DNA from: Pseudisothecium myosuroides
Lineage: Eukaryota > Streptophyta > Bryopsida > Hypnales > Lembophyllaceae
DNA: 64,000 nt
Direction of reading: 5' to 3'
Assembly (NCBI GenBank): GCA_951799445.1
Contig: OX637292.1
Span: 7,815,296-7,879,295 of the forward strand
Position 1 is the first letter of the stretch, and each line of letters opens with the position of its first letter. The translations under genes and the position numbers were made by a program. Below the pieces are notes generated by a model. The model saw nothing but the letters and a program-made list of their open reading frames with translations, ran no database searches and had not been told where the DNA came from. Below are positions 12,298-22,979 of this stretch, in pieces.

Positions 12298-12700
12298 TAA
12301 AAATTTCAAGATACTTTGCATTTATAGTGGGAAAAAATATTCATGCCGTCCAAGGTCATTAGATGTTGAATTACTTTTATTAAGAATTTTGCACTACAGA
12401 TTTGAAGAGGGAGTAATTTTTAAGTTGCAAAATTGAATTGAGACTATAGGTTAACAAAAATTTTAAAAATTTTAAAAATATTCATTCTTTAAAAAATATT
12501 AAGTAGAATTAAATATTAATTAAATTATTTACGGTCCTAAGATGTAATTGAAACACATTAGTATTAATGGTGAGTTTTTCTAGCAAAAAAATTAAATCCT
12601 ATGGGCCTTATATTTTTAGACAATTATGAAAATTGAATTAAAAAATGAATTTTATACATTATTTTTACAAAATTGTGAAAAAACATATTTCATACTTCAA
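12298..12700 (-). mobile_element. Family L fragment, copy J
   Basis: This partial, diverged copy is recognised by segments such as TTTCAAGATACTTTGCATTTA and AAACACATTAGTATTAATGG, in the same order as copies E and G. Neither end is preserved. Confidence 0.5.
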
Positions 12701-13281
12701 CTATATATTGTCTCATCCTTCAACTAGCCTACTACCTATATAGAAGTTGTGGGATTCAACTATTCAAGCAAGGGCCACAAAACAATGATTCCTCCCAATA
12801 CATAAAATCTGATCATGTAATGTGCAATAGCCACATTAAGGTAGACAAGCCTATTACCACCCTAATTTGCAATCTGAATATATTAGGGCCAATTCCAAAA
12901 CGGGCACATATTTTTTAGAGGTTTCGACTTGATTGACAAATCAAACTCAAGTGGACTTATAATTTTCCATTAAAATTGTAATTTTTGTGAATTTTTGAAG
13001 TGGGTTGCCTTGAAATTACAAAACCGCCAATAGAGTTGAGTCTTAACAATCCATAACCACCTTTCTTTGTCTCTATTAGCACTTAAATATTGACCAATGA
13101 AAAATTGACACGTTACCCTATGCGGCATCAATGCTCTAAATTTGTCAACAAAGTGAGTGGATTTGGATGGTTTTGGCGGTAGAATTAGGGCCAAAAGTAG
13201 CCTGGCAGTTTTAGGTAGGTTTACCTTAAATTTATACAGAAGGCAAAACGTCTAATAAAAGCTAAAGTTTTAAGCTCGTAA
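12701..13281. other. Intergenic, no recognised feature
   Basis: AT-rich unique-looking sequence. I see no gene, tandem repeat or clear element end. A 74-codon minus-strand ORF at 12970-13194 has no family features. Confidence 0.4.
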
Positions 13282-14014
13282 GGGTGAATGCAAGAAACGC
13301 CTACCGATTTTGTTGCATTTTGATAGTACTCATCATTTTTTTTCTGCAGTATTTTAAAATTAGAAAAATAATTTTTTTTAAATAAAAAAAATTATGTCTA
13401 ACATATATACCTTTAAGATGAAGGTAACCACTAAAGGAAATTCATTAAAAAATTCTCTAAGCAAGTGAACTAGAAAAGTGCCAAATCTCAAGAAAATGGA
13501 TACGTTGATGTTTTAATTAGTTAAAAATAGAAAAAGATAAATACATAAAATGAAAATTGACCATTTGTTAAAACTCTATGGAAATGGGGTCATTCACCCC
13601 AAAAAATTCCAAAATAATAATTTATATGTTACAAAATGCAAGCAAAAAGAAGCACACTTTGTCAATTTTCACACCACATAAAATTAATTATTTTTAGAAT
13701 TCCTTTTAGCAATAGCTATAAATCTACTAGAAGACCATCACCTCCAAATTTCAGCTCAAAATTCGTTTTGGGGGGTACTAAATAGTATTAAAAACCTCCA
13801 AATTGGCAAATGTGACATAAAATTGGGGGCTATTTTTGGACAATTAAATATTTTTTTAAATTACAAAAAAATTATGCAAAGTGTATAGTAGTCATGAGTA
13901 CCTTACCTATAAATCTTGAGTCATTTGGAGCCAAAATGCAAAAGTTATGGCCAAAAAACTAATTAGAACACAAGGTGTGACGCAAAATAGTACATGTGTT
14001 TCTTGCATTCACCC
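13282..14014. mobile_element. DNA element with GGGTGAATGCAAGAAAC ends, copy 1 (733 bp)
   Basis: The terminal inverted repeats are near perfect over 17 bp (GGGTGAATGCAAGAAAC left, its complement right). The flanks repeat GTAA (13278-13281, 14015-14018), suggesting a 4-bp duplication. It has no transposase. Related copies are at 24951-25524 and 33560-34219 and, as the ends of a fold-back, 37905-39309. The superfamily is unassigned. Confidence 0.8.
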
Positions 14015-14820
14015 GTAAGCACAAGACCATCAAGGTACAAGATTTGCATAATAGAAAAGAACGACAATGCAAGAATCAAAAATTGTTCTTATCCTAGGAT
14101 TTTACAATAAACATCTCAAAATCATTTTGCTTCAATATCCTAAACAAAAGTCGTTGCACTTCTTCAAAAATCGTAGACAAGGTTTTATAAATATGCTAGA
14201 AATATTTGCAAATCTTACACTAATGTATTTTAAGGCCTATTCTACTTTAAGTAGGCATCTTATTGTAAGTTAAGAATAGATGAAATCCATATCCTATCTT
14301 TGTTTAAAAAGTGCAAATCCCACAACTCACATACTATGTTTGAACTGGTAAATTTTGAGTTTTTTGCTAGTGTTACTATGGAATCCCAATCTTTAGAATC
14401 ATCTACATTTTTAAGACTAACATCTAGTGAGTCCCTCAAGAACAACATCGAGTAGGTGATATTTAAGATGGAATTTGACAACTCCACACACATGATCTTT
14501 GATAAATGGATAGTTTTAGATAGAGTCAATGACAAAAAAAGATTTAAAGAATCCTCTTGAATCACAAAAAGTTTTAAAGAACCTTCTCAACTTACAAAAG
14601 GGTTTTAGTAAACCTTCACTATTGCGAGGATAGTCAATCATCTATAAGAGAGAGCTCTTTGGGGTGAAGATTGATTCACTTTTTGAGATTTTTTTCTTGC
14701 TTTTATAGTGAAGTTGTTGAACGGATTGCTTAAGCTTGATGGATCATTCCAGGCCTTGTGATTTTTTGAATTTCTCTTGCAAAGAGCACAATATTTTATT
14801 TTATTTTATTTGTAGCATAT
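14015..14820. other. Intergenic, no gene recognised
   Basis: A 101-codon minus-strand ORF (14260-14565) has no family features. The right end merges into a disrupted family L copy (I). Confidence 0.35.
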
Positions 14821-14897
14821 CCATCTATAAATTCTTACACTAGATGTATACAAGAATATTTTGAAAGAAATTTCAATAACTTTGACCATGTAGATTG

Positions 14898-16135
14898 ATG
14901 GCAAATTTCATTAAAATGGCGGTATTCTATGTGCCACTATCACACCATGACATCTAGGACAAGTGTACATTGCTAACATCTAGGGCGTTTTTAGATTTCA
15001 AAAATCTAGGACCAACATAGATATTAGACCTCGCAGTCTGAAAAATCTAGGATCGGTATAGATTTTAAATATCTAGGACAAGTGTATATTTCAAAAATCT
15101 AATATAGGTATAGATTTTGGTATAGAAAAAACAATTCAAACTAGACGGTCTGAATTGCTAAAAGTGCCAAATTAACCCCTAAAGTTCCTTGACTATGTTC
15201 TCACCAAAAATGCTCTAAAATTGCCATTTCTAGTACAAGTACCAAAATTTTGAAAAATATCATTTTTGGACAAATGTAACCGTAGGATCTTGTAGTACTC
15301 TGGTTTGAAAATATTTGGAAAAAAATTCAGAAATTTCCATTGTGTAGATTGGAAGATATTAGCGTTTGAAGTGGCAAAAGTCCTTTTTGGGGCCCTGCGA
15401 AAAACTGGGCAGCTGCACTTCACAAGGTCAGATTATTATGAAAAAAAAATCCAAAATGGTTGTGCTTCTTTGCATTGATTCTTCAGGGCAAGTTGGCTAC
15501 ATGCTTGAAAATTTTCAGATTATTTGGAATTGTACAACATATAGGAAAAAATTAGTAAGTAGAATGAAGTAGAGAATGGTTCAAAACACTAAATTGTTAA
15601 GAAGTTAATTATGGAATTGAAAAATGCCAATCCCAATGGTTGCAATGTTGGAATAAACAATCTACATCCTACAATTTATTTATTTTTTAAACATTGAAAA
15701 TTGAGTGAAATAAACGACTTCAAAGTTTATTTTAGAGTAGACAATCCATAATTGCCCGCAAACTAAAAATCCTCATAACCTTTGACTCATTGATCAGAAT
15801 GGAATGATTCAAAGCTTTCCACATATATATAAATCCATTAAACCAATTTCAAATTTTTATTTTTGGAAAAAGTGATTTTTTTTTATCTGCCCAGACTGCC
15901 CGAGTTGAGAAACAAACAACATATTAGGCCATAACTTTTGACTTGTATTTTGAAATGTCATGAAATTTGGTGCATATGAAAGATATTCCTTGTCCCCACC
16001 TTCTATAAAAATTTCAGCCCAAAATATGCAATTCTCCAATCACACGTACCTGCCCAAAATTTCTATGTTGCCAATAAATGCATGTTGGTCCTTTAGGGGT
16101 TAATGGAATACCGCCATTTTAATGAAATTGGCCAT
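14898..16135. mobile_element. ATGGCC-ended MITE, copy 1 (310 bp plus nested element)
   Basis: The ends are ATGGCAAATTTCATT and AATGAAATTGGCCAT, flanked by a perfect 4-bp duplication ATTG (14894-14897, 16136-16139). The inner part repeats phrases such as CTAGGACAAGTGTA. It contains family L copy D at 15176-16099. Without that and one TTAA the length is 310 bp, exactly that of the copy at 56975-57284. Confidence 0.85.
15176..16099 (-). mobile_element. TTAA-flanked element, family L, copy D (924 bp, complete)
   Basis: It is bounded by TTAA at 15172-15175 and 16100-16103, starts CCCCTAAAGTTCC and ends GGTCCTTTAGGGG. The sister MITE at 56975-57284 has the same junction sequence with a single TTAA and no insert, so the 4-bp duplication is shown directly. 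It has no transposase; its short ORFs do not resemble a known protein. Confidence 0.88.
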
Positions 16136-16733
16136 ATTGCAAGATACCGTAACGTTTAATGAAAGAAAAAAATTGTTTTTTCCTTTCAATACTAGATTAT
16201 TAGACTTTGAATCTCCTCAATTTGGAAATTTACGATGCAAAGTTTGAAATAAAAGATATTTATACTAGAAAATTGAGTTGAAAATCTAAGAGAAAAGAAT
16301 TAAAAATTAAAAATTAATTTTCATTCTTTGAAAATATATTAGTAAGTAGAAATAACTACAAGATGGAAAAAATCCTATATTGTCAATAATTCTTACATAA
16401 AATTGAACACATTGACCCTCAAATTTAGATTATTCTAGCAAGGAATAGAAAACTTGTGCATTAAGTTTTTTGGAAACTGCAAAAATTAGAATGAAGAACA
16501 CATCCGCAAAATTATTTTTCCAAAAACTATAATTCCAATTGTCCCCAAAATAAGACTCTTCATAACTTTACATCAACGATGAGAATGGAATCAATCAAAA
16601 TTTTCCACGTAGATTAAAAGTTATTTTACAAGAAAATCAATTAAAATATGTATGGTTTGAGTTTGTTTGTTTTTAAAAATTTATTGGTTACCCAGATTCA
16701 GCTATTTTTACTTTGAGTGGCATAGCTTGTGCT

Positions 16734-16982
16734 CAACGGTGCTAGTATGTGAGCCCAAGAATGCGAGCTTGTGAGCATTGAGCCTACAATATAGATACCT
16801 ATAATATAAATACCACACAATATAGAAGGTCTATGTATCATAAACATCTATAATATGGATATTTGTAACTTGTATACCCTATAATCATAGATGGATTCTA
16901 TTGTATATACACCTATATCATAGGTGTGTAGTATTTTAGGCTCATGGGCTCACACTTCTATGCTCACATAATAGCAACCCTC
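16734..16982. mobile_element. Mutator-like MITE, copy 1 (249 bp)
   Basis: A perfect 9-bp duplication GCTTGTGCT flanks the element (16725-16733, 16983-16991). The left end CAACGGTGCTAGTATGTGAGC pairs with the right end GCTCACATAATAGCAACCCTC. The interior is rich in ATAAT and CCTATAAT phrases. It has no coding capacity. A second copy is at 24631-24913. The 9-bp duplication is typical of Mutator-like elements. Confidence 0.85.
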
Positions 16983-17153
16983 GCTTGTGCTACCAAGAAC
17001 CAATTGAAATAAAAATTATCTTTCTATAAAACTAATCTTTTCTCATATCTTAAAGAAAATCAAAATATCATGCCAAAAATCGAGATTGTAGATACCTACT
17101 GACATTTTCATTTGTCTTCTAAAGGGGCAATTGTCCTTTATAATAGGGGTTAA

Positions 17154-18119
17154 TTGGAGTTTAAATTGCAGTTTGTAGAAAACATACCTGCATGTCTATT
17201 ATGAGCTTATTATTCATCATTAATTTCACCAAAAATGATAGTATAAAATATATTAAACCTATACTACTAAGTTTGATACTTTGTTTTGTTTGTGATTGCA
17301 GTTGGAATCTCCATGACTAGTGGATCATTGTGGCATATTTAATATTGCTAGAGATTCTTCAACAAAAGGGTGTTCACAAAGCAAGTATCACACCAAATGC
17401 AATGGACAAGGCTTAAGATATTGGACCAAGAAAGAATTTAGCTTAAATCAAATAAGAAAAATTAAGAATAAAAAGCATTATCCTTCAACACCTTTCTACC
17501 CTATGCTTGCTTTTGTTTTACAAGTGTGACATATTCATGTAATCAACAAATGACACATTCATATGTAATATTTTGAATTAGAAAATATTTTGCACATTTT
17601 GCACAAGCTAAATCAAAGTTGATTTTGCATCATGGACTATTAATAAAATTGCACATGCTACAACAAAAAGAATTGAGTTCAAGTTATTGTGACAAATTGT
17701 CATTTCTCAATCACTTATGAAATGAATGAATTATTGCTTGTTAAATAATTGATAATTCATCCCATCCCATATTTATATTTGTTTAAAGCTATTTTTTTTG
17801 CAATTGATATTAGATATTGACATAGTACATGTCGTCAATATTAGTAATCTATATCCCGTATGAGTATTCATATATGTACATTGTATGGTATTAATATTAT
17901 ATATACAATAACCCTATGTATTTCATATATTGTATTTTATATCAGAATTAGGTAATCATAAATATCCGTAATATATCCATTTTTGAAGATCAACGGCAGG
18001 GGAAGGGGGTTTAAATTTCTTTAAAAAAATTGACGACAGATCGATGGCGGTGGTTCAAAGTTGCTAGTTGTCAAAAAAAATTAAATCAACGACTACAAAT
18101 TTTCAATGGGAATGGTCCT
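17154..18119. other. Intergenic flank of the chromovirus
   Basis: AT-rich sequence with no recognised gene. A 69-codon ORF (17320-17529) shows no family features. Confidence 0.4.
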
Positions 18120-18503
18120 TGTTAAGGACAGACTTGAACAAGAACGAGAATTTTATAGACAAGAATCTCAATGGAAATACAAGACTGTACCTTTATTAAA
18201 AACGCAAGATGTATTCAAAAGAACAAGTATACAAAAGAACAAGGCTTCAGATCAAGAACTAAGGCTAAGTACTATGAACTAGACTGCAAAATGAATTGTT
18301 GAGATTGAGGATCCTCTCAGTCTTGGCTCCTATTTATACTTGACAATCTAAGCTTCTTGGTCACGGTTAGAAAGTACTTGTGAAGGTTCCACCAAGTTCT
18401 ACGACGTTCCACGAGGTTCCATGAAGTTGTAAGCTACTTGAGTTGCTTCCGCGAAGTGAGAAACTTCTTGAGGAGCTTTCACAATCTTTATGCATCCGTG
18501 ACA
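18120..18503 (-). repeat. 3' LTR of the chromovirus (384 bp)
   Basis: It matches the LTR at 29010-29619 through segments such as CAAGACTGTA, AACGCAAGATGTATTCAA and the TATA region. On the minus strand it begins TGTCACGGATGC. A TATA-type motif (complement of CTATTTATA, 18330-18338) is conserved. The GAAGGTTCC-type heat-shock half-sites upstream are fewer than in the other LTR. Confidence 0.8.
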
Positions 18504-18610
18504 TTCCCTCCCCTTCTAGCTCCAAGATCCTTCAAGGAGTTTTGCTCTGCCGTATTTCAATCAGATTTTGTAGTAGGTATTGGTCTTGTTAGTTGCTATT
18601 GATGAAATTT

Positions 18611-18868
18611 TTAGATCTTCAAAAAGGCATTGGTTAAGTTTGAAGCTAGTTCCCATATGTGCTCACTAATTGGATATCCGCGCCAATGAACAAGATATTT
18701 TACTTGAACCTTGTGTCCTTGTCGAATCCGTGAATCAAGAATGTCCTTGACTTCATATTTTTGGCTATTATCTACCTTTGTAGAAGGTGGTGGAGGTGGC
18801 GGTTCTCTGTAGATCTCCAAAAGCAAAGTATAAAAGACAGGGTGTATCTTCATATTAGATATTGGCAA
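18611..18868 (-). pseudogene. Chromovirus chromodomain
   Basis: This minus-strand stretch contains YEVKDILDSRI, then KYLVHWRGYP and IWELASNL. That is the core of a chromodomain, which in chromoviruses lies at the C-terminus of integrase and is thought to guide insertion to marked chromatin. A short polyproline run precedes it. Here a well-placed aromatic is absent, since the usual W before E follows a changed context. Confidence 0.85.
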
Positions 18869-18869
18869 T

Positions 18870-20140
18870 TCTAATCAATATGTAATAGCATTGATTTATT
18901 TTTTGATGCAAAATGGTCCAATCTTGCCATAGTCGAGTTAATTACATAGTTGAAAAGTCTTCATATTGCTTCATAGTAGCCACACTTTATTACCTACTTG
19001 AAATTTTGTTTTTTCCTTTCTCCACACATCAATAGATTCTTTGTAACGGTCTTGAGTTTCTTCAAGATGTTTTTTCATTGTTGTTAGCAGCTCCTTTAGA
19101 CATGTTGCAAAATTCTCTGCTAGAAGACTCTCTCCTCTCTAAGCCAGTAGCATGTCAATTTTCAGATGATATCTATAGTTGATGTAAAATGGAGTCTCTT
19201 GAATTGATGCATGTGCACTATTGTTATATGCAAACTCTGCTAGCGGCATTAAGGATGTTTAGTCATCTTGTTGATAGTTTACTGTACACAATAAATATTG
19301 CTCCAAAATTTGATTTATCCGCTCGATTTATCCATTGGTTTGAAGATAAAGTGTCGATGAAAGCTTGATCTTCACCTGTAAGATTTCAAATAGCGATTGC
19401 CAAAATTTGGAGATAAATTGAGGTCCGCAATTAGATACAATGTCTTTAGACAATCTATGATAGCAGTAGATATTGTCAATATGGCCAGTTTTATTAAAAT
19501 GACAATATTCCTTGACTTTGGCCCGAACGTTTATAGTTCAAAACACCCCTTCTGAAATCTATACCTATTCTAGATGGTTCAGAGCGTCTGTTCTAAAATC
19601 TATACATATCCTAGATGGTCAAAATGGCACACTATCATAATGGCACATAGAATACCACCATTTTAATGAAATTGTCCATCGATAATGAGTTTGGATGTTT
19701 TTTCTCCTTTGATTGTCTTCTTACATTGAACAAAGTGTGTCATCATTGAAAATCGATCAACTACAACACAAATGGTATCAAAAGATGACAAATCAGTAGT
19801 AAAATCCATGGAAATAAATGACCATGATAACTTTGGAATTGGTAGTGGTTGTAGCAATTGATATGCACGATGATGAGGGCATGTGGCAAGAACATATGTC
19901 ATAAGAAAGCACAAATTTTTTGATGGTCTTTTACATTTGAGACCACCGGAAGTCACAAAAAATGAGCTCCAAAATTTTATTGAATCCAAAATGTCCAACA
20001 GTTGGAAGGTTGTGGCAAACTTGCAAGATTTGGAGGCTCACTAATCAATCATGAATGTACGAGCATTTTTCAAAGTATAAAAGTTTGTTTTCAATCTTGA
20101 ATTTACTAGAATCTTCAATGCCATAATTAAGGAATTGCTT
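18870..20140 (-). pseudogene. Chromovirus integrase, interrupted
   Basis: The minus-strand ORF 19663-19998 gives CPHHRAYQLLQPLPIPK followed by WSFISMDFTTDL and VVVDRFSMMTHF, the start of the Ty3 integrase catalytic core. The remaining core (GPQFISKFWQSLFE, then LAEFAYNNS) resumes below 19480 after the 199-bp ATGGCC-ended MITE. Stops are present, so it is inactive. Confidence 0.85.
19481..19679. mobile_element. ATGGCC-ended MITE, copy 3 (199 bp, internally deleted)
   Basis: The ends are ATGGCCAGTTTTATT and AATGAAATTGTCCAT, flanked by CAAT (19477-19480) and CGAT (19680-19683), a 3-of-4 match. It keeps the CTATACATATCCTAGATGG type of interior and sits inside the integrase frame. Confidence 0.75.
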
Positions 20141-20145
20141 GATAT

Positions 20146-20600
20146 CTAGTCTGTAGTTGAAATTGCTCGGATTTTGTTCAAAACATGGAAATCAACTAGA
20201 ATCAAAACATGAGTAGCTCGTAAACAAAGGTGCTCAGGCTTCAAAAATGTCAATTGTTGTTTATCATATGTTGCTCCTTTTTCCTTGGATACAAGGTTGA
20301 ATTGTCCAGATAAATCATCAAACAACTCTTGTTTTTTTCCAAGTCGATGTATGATGCTAAAGTCAAATCTAGAGAGAGACATATTCCAACAAGCTTGGCA
20401 ACAATTGAAGACAAGGTTCTTGTGATCAGTATGTATTATCACCTCGTGAGTAGTGCCTTTAAGTAGATGGCACCATTCTTGGAAGGAATTCTACAACAAC
20501 AAGTAATTACTTATTGTGAATTTTGTAATTGATTCATTAGAAGAATTATAGACCCTCTTGAAGCCCCTTAGAAATTGACAAAGTTGTATTTTCATTTGGG
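20146..20600 (-). pseudogene. Chromovirus RNase H and linker
   Basis: The minus-strand translation includes IIHTDHKNLVF and WNMSLSRFDFSIIHRLGKKQ, the typical RNase H tail of Ty3 elements (TDHK..L and the RW..L..F.I.H..G motif, here diverged). It is separated from the RT portion by about 2.4 kb of inserted DNA. Confidence 0.82.
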
Positions 20601-20655
20601 GGTACCAGAGCTAGTTTTGGTACAAGAAACTTGATATAATTAAGTGGCCATCTTG

Positions 20656-21547
20656 TATGGTGTACAATGCTCTCTAGAAAGTAAGGTAACCCCAATTTCA
20701 ACTTGGAGGTGTATCTTTCAAAATTTGCCCTTTTCGGACTTAATTTTCAAAACTAACTTATTAAATTTATGATTTTATACAATCTTCATCAACATGCCAA
20801 ATTTCATTTTCAAAAAACAAATTTTTTATTTTTGGTAAATTATTTTGTGTGTTTTTCATTGTGTTACAAAAGAATTGATTGAAAAATAGTAGTGATGAAT
20901 TTTTTTAATTTTATTGTGCAAATATTTAAGAAACATCAATGTGCACATTTCACTTTTAGAGTAAAACTTACATTACCTAAGAAAAATTTTACACTAAAGA
21001 GAATTCAATGTCAAGGTTTTGCCTTCCGAAATTTTATGAAATAGATATCATTAAATTGAAATTATATTTTAGTAATTGAACCTTATATTATGACTACTTC
21101 TATACCTTTGAGCATGATGGTGCAATTCGTTTGTGAAAACCTTATTATAATTTAGAAAAATTTGTTGTACATTTTTATATTAATGACCCTTTGACATTGA
21201 ATTCTCTATAGTATAAATTTTTTCCTAGGTAATGTAATTTTTTTCTAAAAGTGAAATGCGCATATTGACGTTTCTTAAATATTTGTACAATAAAATTTAA
21301 AAAATTCATCACTAATATTTTTCAATCAATTATTCTGTAACACAATGAAAAACTCACAAAATAATTTACCAATAATAAAAAAATTGTTTTTTGAAAATGA
21401 AATTTGGCATGTTGATGAAGATTGTATAGAACAATAAATTTAATAGGTTAGTGTTGAAAATTAGGTCCAAAAAGGACAAATTTTGAAAGATATTCCTCCA
21501 AGTCAATATTGGAGTTATCTTACTTTCTAGAGGGCACTGTACATGGT
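20656..21547. mobile_element. Fold-back (long inverted repeat) element, ~890 bp
   Basis: The left arm (from TGGTGTACAATGCTCTCTAG, to about 21025) is complementary to the right arm (about 21175 to the GGGCACTGTACATGG region). Arms are roughly 370 bp with a ~150 bp loop. It interrupts the chromovirus between RT and RNase H. No coding capacity. Exact ends and duplication were not resolved. Confidence 0.75.
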
Positions 21548-21593
21548 TGAAGCACGTATACTTTTGAGTTGGAGTGTAATACAAAAATATTAA

Positions 21594-22512
21594 CTTCTAA
21601 AGCACTGAATATGCTTTTTTGAGAACATAGCGTTTTTGGGTAGCTCACTATGAGCGGAGTTTTCATTTTTTTCTTTGAAATTTTCACACAACATTTTTCC
21701 AAGGAGTAGCTTTAAGGCCCAACAATTTTCATAACTTTTGACTACATGGTTAAAAAGTTATTGTATGATATGTAATTTTCAATGCTCGATGAGTAGCTCT
21801 AAAAATTCTTAAAAAATCACTTTCTTTAAAAATAAAAATTTGAAATTGATTTTCTAGATTTTTATATACATGGAAAGCTTTGAATCATTCCATTTTTATT
21901 GATGAGATGAAAATTATGAGGAGTTTTAGATTGCGGATAGTTATGGAATCTCTACTCTAAAATAAACTTTGAAGTTGTTTATTTCATTCAATTTTCAATA
22001 TTTTGAAAACAAAACAAAACTTGGGATGTAGATTTTTTATTACAACATTAGAACCATTGGTATTGGTAATTTTCAATTCCATAATTAAATTCTTAACAAT
22101 TTAATGTTTTGAATCATTCTCTACTTCTTTCTACTTATTATTTTTTTCCTATATGTTGTACAATTCCAAATGATTTGAAATTTTTCAAGAATGTAGACAA
22201 ATTGCCTTGGAGAATGAATCCAAAGAGTAACCACCATTTGGGACATTTTTTCATACTAATAAGACCTTGTGAAGTGCAGCTGCCCGATTTTTTGCAGGGC
22301 CAAAAAAAGGATTTTTCTCAATTCAAACACTAATATCTTGCAATTTACACAGTGGAAAATTCTGAATTTTTTTTCACATCTTCTCAAACCAGCGCACCAG
22401 AAGGTTCTTTGTGTCCAAAAATGTTTTTTTTTTCTAAAGTTTGTAATTTGTATTAGAAATGGCAGTTTTGGAGCGTTTTTGGTAAAAATGCAATCAAAAA
22501 CCTTTAAAGGGG
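21594..22512 (+). mobile_element. TTAA-flanked element, family L, copy B (919 bp, complete)
   Basis: It is bounded by TTAA at 21590-21593 and 22513-22516, starts CTTCTAAAGC and ends CCTTTAAAGGGG. It is collinear with copy A throughout. It lies next to the fold-back, so it landed in already inserted DNA or beside it. Confidence 0.85.
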
Positions 22513-22516
22513 TTAA

Positions 22517-22975
22517 CGTGGTCCTTGTCTCAAAGTATATATTGTATTTACATTCATAAATACTTAAATGTGAATCAGATGTATTTGTTTAGTCAGATAC
22601 TATATGCTTATAAATATTTAAATAGAAAGCATATGTATTTATTTAGTCAGATATTGTATGCTCTTAAGATGATCTAGCTAATGGAATGAGGGTAGAATCA
22701 TCATTGCATGAAGAGAAGAAGTGGGCGTAGGTAAGGGATTAGTCTCCCAACATATTCTTGAAAGTACAGTTTTATAAGCTAAGAGGGGTCACGGTTCATG
22801 AATTGGAAGGGGCTTCCGGAGGCTCCAATTTTCTCCTAATGTTTGCAACACTGAATTTTCTCAAATGAATAGGGTGGAGTTTTTTGCCTTATTTTTTTTG
22901 TGATAACATTGCTCCCAAGGCAAAGTTTGAGGCATTTGTCTCCATGAAAAAATGTTTCGAAAAGTCAGAATCGGT
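22517..22975. other. Inserted or decayed chromovirus sequence with short repeats
   Basis: Two related copies of a GTATTT...TTAGTCAGATA phrase lie at about 22580-22660. No coding similarity is visible until RT sequence resumes near 22980. Confidence 0.4.
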
Positions 22976-22979
22976 TAAT

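Larger units (their letters stand above)
14821..17149 (-). mobile_element. Family L element, copy I, split by nested insertions
   Basis: The left part (about 14821-14897) and the right part (16140-17149) are the same element. The segment TTTGACCATGTAGATTG continues as CAAGATACCG across the ATGGCC-ended insertion at 14898-16135. It ends AATAGGGG at TTAA 17150-17153. Its 5' end is not resolved. It also hosts the Mutator-like MITE at 16734-16982. This is the oldest layer of a three-level nest. Confidence 0.7.

Noticed and set aside
18060..18119. Similarity of chromovirus flanks (ACAAATTTTCAATGGGA and GTAGATTTTCAATGAG) as a target duplication
   Set aside because: The matching stretch is imperfect, ~30 bp, and not adjacent to both LTR ends, so it is unlike a 5-bp duplication.
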